From Roseateles aquatilis (GTDB lineage: Bacteria > Pseudomonadota > Gammaproteobacteria > Burkholderiales > Burkholderiaceae_C), in assembly GCF_002205645.1 (NCBI RefSeq), contig NZ_NIOF01000007.1:124001-188000 (forward strand): a DNA stretch of 64,000 bases, read 5' to 3'. The position numbers and the translations under genes were made by a program. Every line of letters starts with the position of its first letter. Position 1 is the stretch's first letter. The notes under the pieces were generated by a model. That model saw only the letters and a program-made list of their open reading frames with translations, ran no database searches and was not told the DNA's origin. Below, piece by piece: positions 37,390 to 45,812 of this stretch.

Positions 37390-39180
37390 TCAGCGCAGCT
37401 CGCGGAAGCTGTACGGCAACTGTGGCGGCTCGCATTGGAACGGTCTGGGCGCACCGTCGATGGTGGCCAGCACGTCGCACTCTTCCAGCCATTCGTCGCT
37501 GCCGCGGTTGTTGAATTCCTTCAGCCGCTGCACCACGTAACGCGCCTTGTCGGTCTGGCCGACGGCGTTCAAGGACTTCGCCCAGGCCATCATCAGACGC
37601 GTGTCGATGAGGTGGTGGCCGGTGCGCTGCGCCGCGGCGAGCGCCTCGGGGCCGGGCGGCTTCACCGTCGCCTCGGCGTAGTCGGCCTGTAGAGCGAACA
37701 GCGGCGAGCGCTGTCCTTCGGCGATGCGCTCGTCCAGCGACGCGGCGCCCTGCGGCGGCGCATAGATGTGGACGATGCGCAGGTAGTCGGCGACCACCAG
37801 CGGCACCAGCGCCGTGGTCACGATGCCGAGCGCCGCCAGCACGGGGCGTCGAGCGGGCCCGGCCGCGATCGTCGGCCCCCCCGCCAGGCACAGGCCGAAC
37901 GCCAGTGCCGCGGGCAACAGGAAGTAGGCATACCAGAGGGGGTACTCGAACAGGCTGTGCAGCCCGATCATCGCCACCAGCATGAATGCGCAGCGCGTGC
38001 CCGCGCCACCGCGCCAGGCCAGCGCCAACGCGCGCCACAGGCCCCACAGCAACAAGCCCAGCACCAGCAGGCCAAGCGGCAAGCCCATCTCGACCAGCAA
38101 CTGCATCACGATGTTGTGCGTGTGGTCGAAAAACGCGACCGGACGGTCGGGGAACGGCGTCATCGTCCAGGCGAGATTGAAATCACCCCAGCCACTGCCG
38201 GTCAGCGGATAACGCATCAGCAATTCAGCGGCATTCTTGAGGATCGCAAGTCGGGACGGCGAGCCGGCGCCTTCCTCCGACACGCGCGACTGCGCACCGA
38301 ACGCGTGATGGTGGGCCTCGGTGTACCAGCCGACCAGCCACCAGCTGACGGCGAACATCACGATCGTCGACATCAGCGCGATGCGCACACGGCGATCCAG
38401 GCGGGCATCGAGCAAGCCCCACAGCGCGAGCAGGCCGATGCCGATCATGCCGGTGCGCGATGCGCTGAGCAGCACGCAGAACACGAACAGGAACAGCAGC
38501 ACATGCAGCGCGACGGTCGCGGCGAGCGTGCCGCGCAGCCGGCGCAGCAGCCAGCCCCCCTGCGCAAGCCACACCGACGCCACGCAAGCCCACATCAGCA
38601 GGCTGGCGAGGTGATTCGGCTGACGCATGTTGCCGACCGCGCGCCCGACCAGGCCCGATCGGGCGATGAAGTTGCCGTCCGCCAGCGCCGGAAAGAACAT
38701 CTGCACGAAGCTGACGATCACGCTCAGCAGCCCCGCGCCGACGAGCGCGACGCAGAACAGCGTCAGCAGCTCGTCACGCAGGCCCTGCGCGACGGCACGC
38801 CCCGTCTGCACGGCGAGCAGCGCGCCCAGCAGCATGGCGGCGCTGGTCAGCGCCATGGACCACGGCAGGTGGTGCGTCATCGGCGCGGCCAGCGCGACCA
38901 CGGTCATCAGCAGCAGCCCCAGCGACACGCCGTCGACGCGCCAGCCCGGCAGCAGCGAGCGGCCCCAGGCGAGGCCGGCGACGGCCAGCCCGAGACCGGC
39001 GAAGGCCAGCAATTGGTTGTAGAGCGTCGCGGACGGCGTCTGGTTGTAGGCCAGCAGCGGCGCGAGCGTCACGCCGATCAGCAATCCCAGCAAGGTCAGG
39101 ATCTGACGGTGCGGAGCGTTGGACGAAGCGTGAGGATCGGCGAGGGGGTCGGCGGCGGGCAACGTCGCGGCGAGCGTCAT
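37390..39180 (-). CDS. PglL-type O-oligosaccharyltransferase (pilin glycosylation ligase)
   Basis: A 596-residue membrane protein with about 12 helices. The central periplasmic loop with conserved Wzy_C/PglL features (GNMRQPNHLASLLMW, LTGSGWGDFNLAW, FFDHTHNIVMQLLVEMGLPL) and the C-terminal soluble domain match PglL_A/O-antigen ligase proteins, which transfer lipid-linked glycans to pilin. It is in a minus-strand run with a TfpX/TfpZ-type pilin accessory protein, another Wzy-like protein and pilA, which supports pilin as substrate. Confidence 0.85.
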   Translation of the reverse strand: MTLAATLPAADPLADPHASSNAPHRQILTLLGLLIGVTLAPLLAYNQTPSATLYNQLLAFAGLGLAVAGLAWGRSLLPGWRVDGVSLGLLLMTVVALAAPMTHHLPWSMALTSAAMLLGALLAVQTGRAVAQGLRDELLTLFCVALVGAGLLSVIVSFVQMFFPALADGNFIARSGLVGRAVGNMRQPNHLASLLMWACVASVWLAQGGWLLRRLRGTLAATVALHVLLFLFVFCVLLSASRTGMIGIGLLALWGLLDARLDRRVRIALMSTIVMFAVSWWLVGWYTEAHHHAFGAQSRVSEEGAGSPSRLAILKNAAELLMRYPLTGSGWGDFNLAWTMTPFPDRPVAFFDHTHNIVMQLLVEMGLPLGLLVLGLLLWGLWRALALAWRGGAGTRCAFMLVAMIGLHSLFEYPLWYAYFLLPAALAFGLCLAGGPTIAAGPARRPVLAALGIVTTALVPLVVADYLRIVHIYAPPQGAASLDERIAEGQRSPLFALQADYAEATVKPPGPEALAAAQRTGHHLIDTRLMMAWAKSLNAVGQTDKARYVVQRLKEFNNRGSDEWLEECDVLATIDGAPRPFQCEPPQLPYSFRELR

Positions 39181-39258
39181 GGACGGTCCGGGGTCGTGGG
39201 GACAGGGCGGAACTCTAACGCGGGGACGGGGCCGTCCCCGCCGCGGATCGTCGGGCCG

Positions 39259-40035
39259 TCAGAATCCGTCGATGGGGGCGAAGCCGACGACATCCCCCGT
39301 TGTGCGGTCCACCAGCACCGACCAGTCGGTGCGGCGCGCCAGCATGGGGATGTAGAGCAGCCGCTCGGGGGGCAAACCGGTGCGCTCGGCGGCTTGCCGC
39401 ACGTCCTGCTCACCCGTCGGATGGGGCTTGAGCCAGTCGACGAGCGGCTTGCCCACGGCCAGCGCGCGACGGCGGGCATCGGCGTCCCAATGCCGCCAGT
39501 ACTTGGGGCGGGCGCCGAGGTCCACGCCGGCCAGGCCCATCATCACGGCGTCGAAACGTTCGTCACCCTCGGGCTGCGCCACGCCGACCAGTCGTGGGCC
39601 GGTCAGCGAGAGCGAGCGCAATCCCTCCGGTGCCTTGTCCAACTCGACAACCGCGACACCCGCCGCGATCGATACACGGAAGCGGTCGTTCTCCAGCGCG
39701 AGCACCACGGGCCTCGCCGCGTACACGGTGTGCACGCCGTAGGCCAGCGCGGCCAGTTGCAGCACGACGATGATGGCCATGTCGCGGCGAAGCTCGCGGA
39801 GGGGCTTGCGGATGTCGAAGATCACCAGGGTGATGAGCGGACCCATGATCACGTCCACCGTCATCACCAAAAGCAGCAGATTCTCGCCACCGGAAACGAT
39901 CCGGTACGGCCAGGGGTACCAGACCAATAACACCACCGCGGCCACCGTCGCGGCGACAAGCAGGCAGCTGATCAAGTGCAGGGCGGCGGCCCGCCCGCGT
40001 CTGACCCAATCGCGGTGTGAGGCCGTCAGAACCAT
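39259..40035 (-). CDS. TfpX/TfpZ-family type IV pilin accessory protein
   Basis: A 258-residue protein with an N-terminal cytosolic start (TASHRDWVRRGRAAALHLIS) and about four membrane helices (LVAATVAAVVLLVWYPWPY, GENLLLLVMTVDVIMGPLIT, IIVVLQLAALAYGVHTVYAA), then a periplasmic domain. TfpX/TfpZ proteins help assemble or stabilise specific pilins and are encoded beside them. The start at 40035 overlaps the end of the upstream gene by 10 bp. Confidence 0.83.
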   Translation of the reverse strand: MVLTASHRDWVRRGRAAALHLISCLLVAATVAAVVLLVWYPWPYRIVSGGENLLLLVMTVDVIMGPLITLVIFDIRKPLRELRRDMAIIVVLQLAALAYGVHTVYAARPVVLALENDRFRVSIAAGVAVVELDKAPEGLRSLSLTGPRLVGVAQPEGDERFDAVMMGLAGVDLGARPKYWRHWDADARRRALAVGKPLVDWLKPHPTGEQDVRQAAERTGLPPERLLYIPMLARRTDWSVLVDRTTGDVVGFAPIDGF

Positions 40036-41423
40036 CCATGCTCCCAGAAACGTGGGTTGCGGGACGCCAGACCGCGCGGCACCGACGGCTGTTCCGCCGT
40101 AAGGAGCGCAGGCACGGGCAGGCTCATCAGTTCCTGCAGGCTCTGAAGACTGAGCAGCAGCAGCGCCAGGCAAACAACCCAGCGAGCCGCCGAGCTTCGC
40201 GCCAATCCGGACGCAGCGACACCGGGCGAGATCCCCGACTTCGCCCGATGAAACCAGGCGGCCATTCCGATGGCCATCGCACACCAGAGTTGCGACAGCG
40301 GCATAACAAATGAGCCTGAGAACAGCGCATCCACCAGCACGGCCGCCATGGTGCCGACCATTGCGGCGGCAAGCTCGTTCTGCGCTGAATCTGAGCCGCC
40401 TTCAAGGCGGATCGCACGCGTCACTCGTAAAAGTGACCACCCGGCGCGACACAGCAGCGCGAGTACCAGCCCTGCGGCAAAAACCCCATACTCGCAAAGG
40501 ATCTGCAGATAGGCGTTGTGCGGGTGCGCAGCAACGGAGTTGGGCGAATCCGCGAAATGCATTGGTCCCACGCCCAACCACGGCGCGCTCCACCATAGCT
40601 GCAGCGCGTGCCGGATCAGATAGTTCCTGAAGTTGAGCTGTGTCAGCGCCTCGATCGACGTGAACTCGTCCAGCGTGCGCGGCCAATCCCACGCGACGTA
40701 GGTCATCCCAATGCCGCCAATGGCTAGCACGAGCAGCAAAGTGAATGAGAACCGAAATGCGCGACGCCCAAGGATGATCAAAGGCACGAGGGTCGCCGCC
40801 AGCGTTGCCAACACCGAGGCCCTCGCATTGCAGAAGCCGAGGATGCCGCAAGCCATGGTCGCCGCTATCAGCGCCACCCATCGCTGCAAAGGGCGCACTG
40901 GTCGCCAGGTCGCCGCCAGGATCAGGAGCGGAATCGCCACTGATTGACAGTGATTGAGAAAGCGGGGGTTATCGAAGCCGACTACCAGATCGTAGGTGTA
41001 GATCGTCGCGCCCGCGGACACGGCCAAGACCAGCGGTACGTAGACGACCAGGCCATATCCGAACGCCGTCGCTGCCAACACTGTCAACAGCATGCGTAGG
41101 CGCTGTTCCGACAGCGCGTCACGAATGGCGAGCGCGAAGACGATCAGTCCGGCGGCGACCGTCACTTCGCGCGCCGCTATCCATGGGTGATGCGCCATGG
41201 CTGCAGACAGCAGTACGCACACTGCCAGCGCCCAAGCCATCCATCCCGCCATTCCGGGAGCAACGGGGCGACCTCGCCGGCCCCAGGCCCAGACAACGGC
41301 ACAGCCCGTCAGCATCATTACCTCGACCACACGGCTGTAGTCGTGAGCGCCAAAACGGTCAGACACGAGCAATGTCGTCAGCGGAATGATCCAAAGCGCG
41401 CCGGCAGCGAGGAGAGGCAACAT
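40026..41423 (-). CDS. O-antigen ligase/Wzy-like membrane protein
   Basis: A 465-residue protein with about 11 membrane helices and the Wzy_C/WaaL pattern, including the periplasmic loop SAPWLGVGPMHFADSPNSVA followed by AHPHNAYLQILCEYGVFAAG. Such enzymes ligate or polymerise lipid-linked glycans. It lies directly after pilA and before the TfpX/TfpZ gene, so a role in glycan transfer to pilin is likely. G+C is somewhat lower than in neighbours (60% in a hand-counted line versus 68%). The start at 41423 avoids the pilA terminator. Confidence 0.8.
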   Translation of the reverse strand: MLPLLAAGALWIIPLTTLLVSDRFGAHDYSRVVEVMMLTGCAVVWAWGRRGRPVAPGMAGWMAWALAVCVLLSAAMAHHPWIAAREVTVAAGLIVFALAIRDALSEQRLRMLLTVLAATAFGYGLVVYVPLVLAVSAGATIYTYDLVVGFDNPRFLNHCQSVAIPLLILAATWRPVRPLQRWVALIAATMACGILGFCNARASVLATLAATLVPLIILGRRAFRFSFTLLLVLAIGGIGMTYVAWDWPRTLDEFTSIEALTQLNFRNYLIRHALQLWWSAPWLGVGPMHFADSPNSVAAHPHNAYLQILCEYGVFAAGLVLALLCRAGWSLLRVTRAIRLEGGSDSAQNELAAAMVGTMAAVLVDALFSGSFVMPLSQLWCAMAIGMAAWFHRAKSGISPGVAASGLARSSAARWVVCLALLLLSLQSLQELMSLPVPALLTAEQPSVPRGLASRNPRFWEHGWF

Positions 41424-41448
41424 GACAGGCGCGGAGTGTGCAACAAAA

Positions 41449-41470
41449 AAAGAGCCCCGAAGGGCTCTTT
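41449..41470 (-). terminator. Terminator after pilA
   Basis: AAAGAGCCC - CGAA - GGGCTCTTT forms a 9-bp stem with a tetraloop. On the minus strand it is followed by a T-run. It separates abundant pilA mRNA from the ligase gene. Confidence 0.9.
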
Positions 41471-41494
41471 CATCTGGCAAGAATCTGATCAGGC

Positions 41495-41917
41495 TCAGCT
41501 ACCGGCCTTGCAGCTGGCGGGCACGAACTTCTTGTCGATCGTGGTGTCGCAAGCCCAGTTCAGCGATTCGCCGCCGGTCGTGACGGTCGGGGTCAGCGTG
41601 ATCGTCTTGGTGTCGATGCCGGTGCCGATGCCTTGAGCCGTGGCGGTGACCTTCGTGCCGTCCCAGCTCACGCTGGTGACGTACTGGCTCTTGATGTTGT
41701 CGGTCGGGATCTGCGTCGAGCTGGGGATCGACGACTTGACCGTGTAGAACTCCTGAATGGCGGCCTTCGGCTGGGTGGCGGCAGACATCACTTCAGAGAC
41801 CTTGGTCTTCTTGATGTAGTCCGAGTAAGCCGGCAGGGCCACGGCGGCCAGAATGCCGATGATCGCGACGACGATCATCAGTTCGATCAGGGTGAAACCT
41901 TGTTGGACGCGCTTCAT
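41495..41917 (-). CDS. pilA: Type IV major pilin
   Basis: A 140-residue prepilin. A six-residue leader ends in Gly7, and the prepilin peptidase site is QG|FTLIE with the conserved Glu5 (E12 of the precursor). The hydrophobic helix follows. C123 and C136 would form the C-terminal disulfide loop. The last residue is Ser140 (CKAGS), a position glycosylated in some Pseudomonas pilins. It starts at ATG 41917 behind GGAG. A sigma-54 promoter and a cluster of TTTGTCA boxes are upstream. Confidence 0.95.
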   Translation of the reverse strand: MKRVQQGFTLIELMIVVAIIGILAAVALPAYSDYIKKTKVSEVMSAATQPKAAIQEFYTVKSSIPSSTQIPTDNIKSQYVTSVSWDGTKVTATAQGIGTGIDTKTITLTPTVTTGGESLNWACDTTIDKKFVPASCKAGS

Positions 41918-41966
41918 GGAGAGACTCCTGAGGAAAGAGGGGTTGGGTAGAGACGTACCCCTTGAA

Positions 41967-41982
41967 TGCAGGGGTCGTGCCA
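41967..41982 (-). promoter_or_regulatory. Sigma-54 promoter of pilA
   Basis: On the minus strand TGGCACGACCCCTGCA fits the -24/-12 consensus (TGGCAC-N5-TTGCA with one mismatch), about 50 bp before the pilA ATG. pilA genes are classic PilSR/RpoN targets. Confidence 0.88.
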
Positions 41983-42048
41983 GGCAAATTCCTCAGTCGA
42001 TTCGTGATCGACCTCACGACCTGTCCGCTTCGGCCAGAGTTCAAGTGA

Positions 42049-42111
42049 CGATTTTTGTCAGTCACCCTGCCCAAGTTTGTCACTCGGCATGTCGCTGACA
42101 AAGTTTGTCAG
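42049..42111. promoter_or_regulatory. TTTGTCA repeat cluster upstream of pilA (probable PilR sites)
   Basis: Four TTTGTCA or TGACAAA words occur within 63 bp. Two of them make a near-perfect palindrome CTGACAAA-G-TTTGTCAG at 42095-42111. The cluster lies 70-130 bp upstream of the sigma-54 promoter, where an enhancer-binding activator such as PilR would sit. Confidence 0.7.
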
Positions 42112-42213
42112 ATCGCCTTGGCGTCGCGACGGCGCATCGATTTCAGGCGCCTGAAACGACACCGCCCGCGGCGTTGTCCGGCGCGGGCGGCGACTCGGCG
42201 AGATTCCAGAGCG

Positions 42214-42996
42214 TCAGCCGAGATCGAATTCCTGGAAGTTCTCGAGCGCCGACATCCGATGCACGCTGCGCAACGCCATCACCGCATCCATTACCGCGGC
42301 GCGCTCGCCGGGCTTGATGTGCGTGATGTGGACATCGATCGCATCCGGCAGTTTCACCAACTCCTGGCCCAACGTCGTGGGGCAGAGGTGCTTGCTGATG
42401 CCGGCGAGCTCACACTCGTCGTCGCCGAAGGCGCATTCGATGACCAGGTGGGCCAGCTTGATCTCCGACAAACGCTGCCATAGCGCGGGGTTCGGACCCG
42501 TGTCGCCGGTGAACACCCAATGGCCGTCCTCGCCGCCGTCGACGGCGAAACCGACCGCCGGCACGGTGTGCGCGGCGCTGAGCACCTCCACGCGCCGGCC
42601 CCGGCCCAGGACCAGTCGCTGGCCGACGGCGAACGGATGGAAGCTCAGCGCCGGCCGCTCGGCCGAGGGCAGGCGGGTGAAGTCCGGCCAGATCACGCCG
42701 TTGAAGATGTGTTGTCGCAGCGCCTGGAGCGTCTCCGGCAGCGCGTGCACCTGCACCGCCGGTCGACCGGCCTGGGCGCGGCGACGCTGGACCGTGTCGG
42801 CGAGCAGGCCGATCGACATCACGTGGTCCAGATGCGAGTGCGTCACCAGGATGTGATCCACCTGGGCCATCGCCTCCACGGTGAGCTCGGCCACGCCGCT
42901 GCCAGCGTCGATGAGCACATCGTCGTCGAGCAGGAAGGAGGTGGTTCTGTAGCCGGCCGCCAGGGCGCCGGCGCATCCGAGCACGCGAATCTTCAT
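42214..42996 (-). CDS. Metallo-beta-lactamase-fold phosphodiesterase (class II cAMP PDE-like)
   Basis: A 260-residue MBL-fold hydrolase. The metal motif is VTHSHLDHVMSIG, with later ligands in WVFTGDTGPNP and VHITHIKPGE. Homologues in this group are annotated as 3',5'-cyclic-nucleotide phosphodiesterases of class II; the class II signature is close but not exact here (one extra residue after HLDHV). A role in cyclic-nucleotide turnover is therefore tentative. The gene is monocistronic and convergent with nothing close by. Confidence 0.7.
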   Translation of the reverse strand: MKIRVLGCAGALAAGYRTTSFLLDDDVLIDAGSGVAELTVEAMAQVDHILVTHSHLDHVMSIGLLADTVQRRRAQAGRPAVQVHALPETLQALRQHIFNGVIWPDFTRLPSAERPALSFHPFAVGQRLVLGRGRRVEVLSAAHTVPAVGFAVDGGEDGHWVFTGDTGPNPALWQRLSEIKLAHLVIECAFGDDECELAGISKHLCPTTLGQELVKLPDAIDVHITHIKPGERAAVMDAVMALRSVHRMSALENFQEFDLG

Positions 42997-43192
42997 GGCG
43001 GGACTTTAGAGGGTGGCCCGCGCCGCGCTAAGCGCCGAATCCGCGAATCGGGGACTTATTGCCGTCGCTTACGCGCCCCCGCCAGGATGCCGTGAAAACC
43101 TGCACGCGCGTAGGTGATCGCCTGACGGCATCGAATCGCCTCGATACAAACCGGCGACGGAAACGGGCCGCGATATCGAGGGGGCACGCGGC

Positions 43193-43216
43193 AAAAAGGG
43201 GCCTCGCGGGCCCCTT
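43193..43216 (-). terminator. Terminator of the FHA/PP2C/kinase operon
   Basis: AAGGGGCC - TCGCG - GGCCCCTT gives an 8-bp stem, followed on the minus strand by a T-run. It lies 21 bp after the FHA stop. Confidence 0.87.
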
Positions 43217-43236
43217 CGATGCGATGCGGCGGACGT

Positions 43237-43893
43237 TCAGACCTGGACGAACTGCATCTGCGTGCCGGCCAGTTCGATGACGTCGCCGTTCTTCAGCGGG
43301 ACCGATTCCGCCGTCAGCGGTGCGCCGTTGACCACCGGCCGGGCGCCGCCCTCGACGTGCGCGAACACATACCCGCTGGGACGTTTCGTGATCGACGCGA
43401 CCTGGACGCCGGGCTTGCCGACGGTCGTCACGACCTTGGTGAGCGTCACTTCACGGCCCGCGGCCGGACCGTTCAGCACTTTGATGGCCGCTGGCGTCGA
43501 CGCCACCGGCGCCGGGCCGAGCCCCCCGAACGAGGACGGCAGGCCGAAACCGCTGCTCGGCGCGGTGCCAGGGCGCAGGATCATCGTCTTCTCGTAATCG
43601 GCGTTGTCCTCGACCAGGTACTTGATCTTGTACTTGCCGACCTCGATCACGTCGCTGTGCGACAACAACTGCTTCTTGATGGCCTTGCCGTTGATGTAGG
43701 TGCCGTTCGTCGAGTTCAGATCCTCGATGAACACGTCCGAGCCGACCATCTGCAGCACCGCGTGCTCGCCGCTGACCGCGAGGTTGTCGATGACGATGTC
43801 GTTGTACGGCCTCCGGCCGAGCGTGGTCTTGTCCTTGGTGATCTGCACTTCCTTGATCACCACGCCGTCCAGCGACACCACCAGCTTGCCCAT
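43237..43893 (-). CDS. Protein with two FHA domains
   Basis: A 218-residue protein. FHA domain 1 (residues 1-95) has the phosphothreonine-binding residues in GRR (26-28), SGEH (41-44) and NSTNGT (60-65). After a Pro/Gly linker, a second FHA-like domain (about 130-218) lacks the SxxH/NG pattern (SITKRPSGYV, RPVVNGAPL) and may be degenerate. It probably reads phosphothreonines made by the kinase encoded two genes upstream. Start ATG 43893. Confidence 0.88.
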   Translation of the reverse strand: MGKLVVSLDGVVIKEVQITKDKTTLGRRPYNDIVIDNLAVSGEHAVLQMVGSDVFIEDLNSTNGTYINGKAIKKQLLSHSDVIEVGKYKIKYLVEDNADYEKTMILRPGTAPSSGFGLPSSFGGLGPAPVASTPAAIKVLNGPAAGREVTLTKVVTTVGKPGVQVASITKRPSGYVFAHVEGGARPVVNGAPLTAESVPLKNGDVIELAGTQMQFVQV

Positions 43894-43932
43894 GCTTGAC
43901 CTCGAGTCCTGTCTTATTTGTAGCGGGTCGCC

Positions 43933-44727
43933 TCAACGGCGCCCATTGTTACGACTGAATGGCCACCATGCCCATGGCTTGGTGCGACTTTCCGCGCGAA
44001 CCAGAACGATCGCAATATTATCCTTGCCGCCCATGTCATTGGCTGCATCGACAAGCGCCTGGGCCGCCTCGGGCAAGTCGGTGTGGCTTTGCAACACCTG
44101 TGCCATGCTGGCGTCATCGACCATGTCGGACAGCCCGTCGCTGCACAGCAGGATCTGGTCACCGGGCAACAGTTCGTGCTGATGGACTTCCAGCATCACC
44201 GTATCCTCGACCCCGACCGCGCGCGTCACCAGATTCTTGTTACTGGAGAAAACAGCTTCCTCGGGGGTCAGCAGACCAGCATCGATCTGCTCCTGCAGTA
44301 ACGAATGGTCACGCGACAGCTGCATCAGCTGACCATCACGAAGCCGGTAGGCGCGCGAGTCCCCGACATGCCCCAGCAGCAGACTTTGCTCGCGAAAGAC
44401 CGCCAGCACCAGCGTCGTACCCATGCCGGCGTAGCGCGGATTCGTGTTGGCGGCGTTGAAGATCGCGCGGTTGGCGTTGTCGACGCAGATGTCCATCGCG
44501 CGACGGACGTCGACATCCGTCGCGTGCTGCCCGGCCTCGGCCAACCAGCGCCCGAGCTCGGACTTGATGAAGGTCGTCAGCATCTGGCTGGCAACCTCCC
44601 CGGCGTTGTAGCCACCCATGCCGTCCGCCAGGACCGCCAGCCCCACGCCTGGCTCCAGCGCCACCGAGTCTTCATTGTTGTCGCGCACACGCCCGGTATC
44701 GGTGGCGCTGAAGAACTCCAGGGTCAT
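43933..44727 (-). CDS. PP2C-family Ser/Thr phosphatase
   Basis: A 264-residue phosphatase with the metal-binding motifs TGRVRDNNEDS, LADGMGGYNAGEVAS (D35), HVGDSRAYRLRDG, LCSDGLSDMV and DNIAIVLVR. It would dephosphorylate the products of the neighbouring kinase. It overlaps the kinase stop codon by 4 bp (ATGA), and the FHA gene follows 39 bp later. Soluble; no membrane segment. Confidence 0.93.
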   Translation of the reverse strand: MTLEFFSATDTGRVRDNNEDSVALEPGVGLAVLADGMGGYNAGEVASQMLTTFIKSELGRWLAEAGQHATDVDVRRAMDICVDNANRAIFNAANTNPRYAGMGTTLVLAVFREQSLLLGHVGDSRAYRLRDGQLMQLSRDHSLLQEQIDAGLLTPEEAVFSSNKNLVTRAVGVEDTVMLEVHQHELLPGDQILLCSDGLSDMVDDASMAQVLQSHTDLPEAAQALVDAANDMGGKDNIAIVLVRAESRTKPWAWWPFSRNNGRR

Positions 44728-45794
44728 GTCTTGCTGGCGGGATCGGCTGGGGGAAAGGGATTGTGCACTGCAGCCTGGGACTGTAGCCGTAAAGTTTCCT
44801 CGAATGCCTGTCCCGCTGGTGGGGGGGTTGTGGCGCCGGTGCTATTGGCCAGTTCGGCCGGAATCTGCCCCAGCACCGCCTCCAGATCCTGCGCCAGGGT
44901 GGCACCGCGCTGGTAACGCAGCTCGGGGCGCTTCTCGAGGGAGAGCGCCACGACCAGGGCCAGCGATTCCGGCAACTCGGCGCGTAGCCGCCGCACGTCC
45001 GGGGCCGGCTGATTGGCGATCTGATGCATCAACGAGGCCATCGACTCGGTCTGGTGAGGCAGGTTGCCCGTCAGCAACTGGAACAGCATCGCCCCCAGTG
45101 AATAGAGGTCACTGCGTCCATCCACCTGCAGGCCGGCGAGTTGCTCCGGGGACATGTACGACGGCGTACCGAGCACCAGGCCCGTCCGCGTGCGGCTGCT
45201 ATCGGCCACGCGGGCGATGCCGAAGTCCATGATCTTCACGCTGCCGGACTCGCGATCCAGCATCACGTTGGCCGGCTTGATGTCGCGGTGGACGACACCG
45301 TGGCTGTGGGCGTAGTCGAGCGCGCGGCCCAGCCGGGCGCCGAGCAGCAGCACCTCCCGCAGCGGCAGCAACTGGCCAGGGCGGGTGTGGTGGCTGAGGT
45401 CCTGGCCGACGACATACTCCATCGCGATCCAGGTGTCGCCGGCGCTTTCGCCGGCATCCAGCACGCGCAGGATGTCGGGATGCTGAAGATGCCGCGCCGC
45501 GCCGGCTTCGCGCATGAAGCGATCGCGAACGTCGATCAGGTCTTCGGGCGCGAATTCGCGTTGCAGCGCCAGCCGCTTGATGGCGATGGTCTCGCCGGTG
45601 CGGCGATCCACCGCCTTGTTCACGACCGCCATCGCGCCCCGGCCGATCTCGGGGCCGAGCTCGTAGTCGTCGAGCGCCACGCCGGCCAGTCGCGGCAGCG
45701 GTTGCGTCGTCGGCAAGGTGCTGGACGCACCCGTGCGGTCGCGATCAGACGCGCCCCGGCCCAGCAGTCGCTTCAGGAAGCCGGAGGCGCTCAT
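44724..45794 (-). CDS. Serine/threonine protein kinase
   Basis: A 356-residue Hanks-type kinase: Gly loop GRGAMAVV (51-58), Lys73 (IAIKRL), catalytic HRD-K (VHRDIKPANVMLD, D171), DFG at 190-192 and the APE-equivalent TPSYMSPEQ. There is no membrane helix or PASTA domain, so it is cytosolic. The C-terminal 40 residues are Pro/Ala rich. It forms an operon with PP2C and FHA genes, a module also found in type VI secretion clusters, but no T6SS structural genes are nearby. Confidence 0.93.
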   Translation of the reverse strand: MSASGFLKRLLGRGASDRDRTGASSTLPTTQPLPRLAGVALDDYELGPEIGRGAMAVVNKAVDRRTGETIAIKRLALQREFAPEDLIDVRDRFMREAGAARHLQHPDILRVLDAGESAGDTWIAMEYVVGQDLSHHTRPGQLLPLREVLLLGARLGRALDYAHSHGVVHRDIKPANVMLDRESGSVKIMDFGIARVADSSRTRTGLVLGTPSYMSPEQLAGLQVDGRSDLYSLGAMLFQLLTGNLPHQTESMASLMHQIANQPAPDVRRLRAELPESLALVVALSLEKRPELRYQRGATLAQDLEAVLGQIPAELANSTGATTPPPAGQAFEETLRLQSQAAVHNPFPPADPASKT

Positions 45795-45812
45795 GACATG
45801 GCGGGCCTTTCG

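Noticed and set aside
37768-39930. Plus-strand frame of 720 codons opposite the PglL-like gene
   Set aside because: Antisense shadow rich in Gln/Arg/His; the minus strand gives membrane proteins with recognisable motifs.
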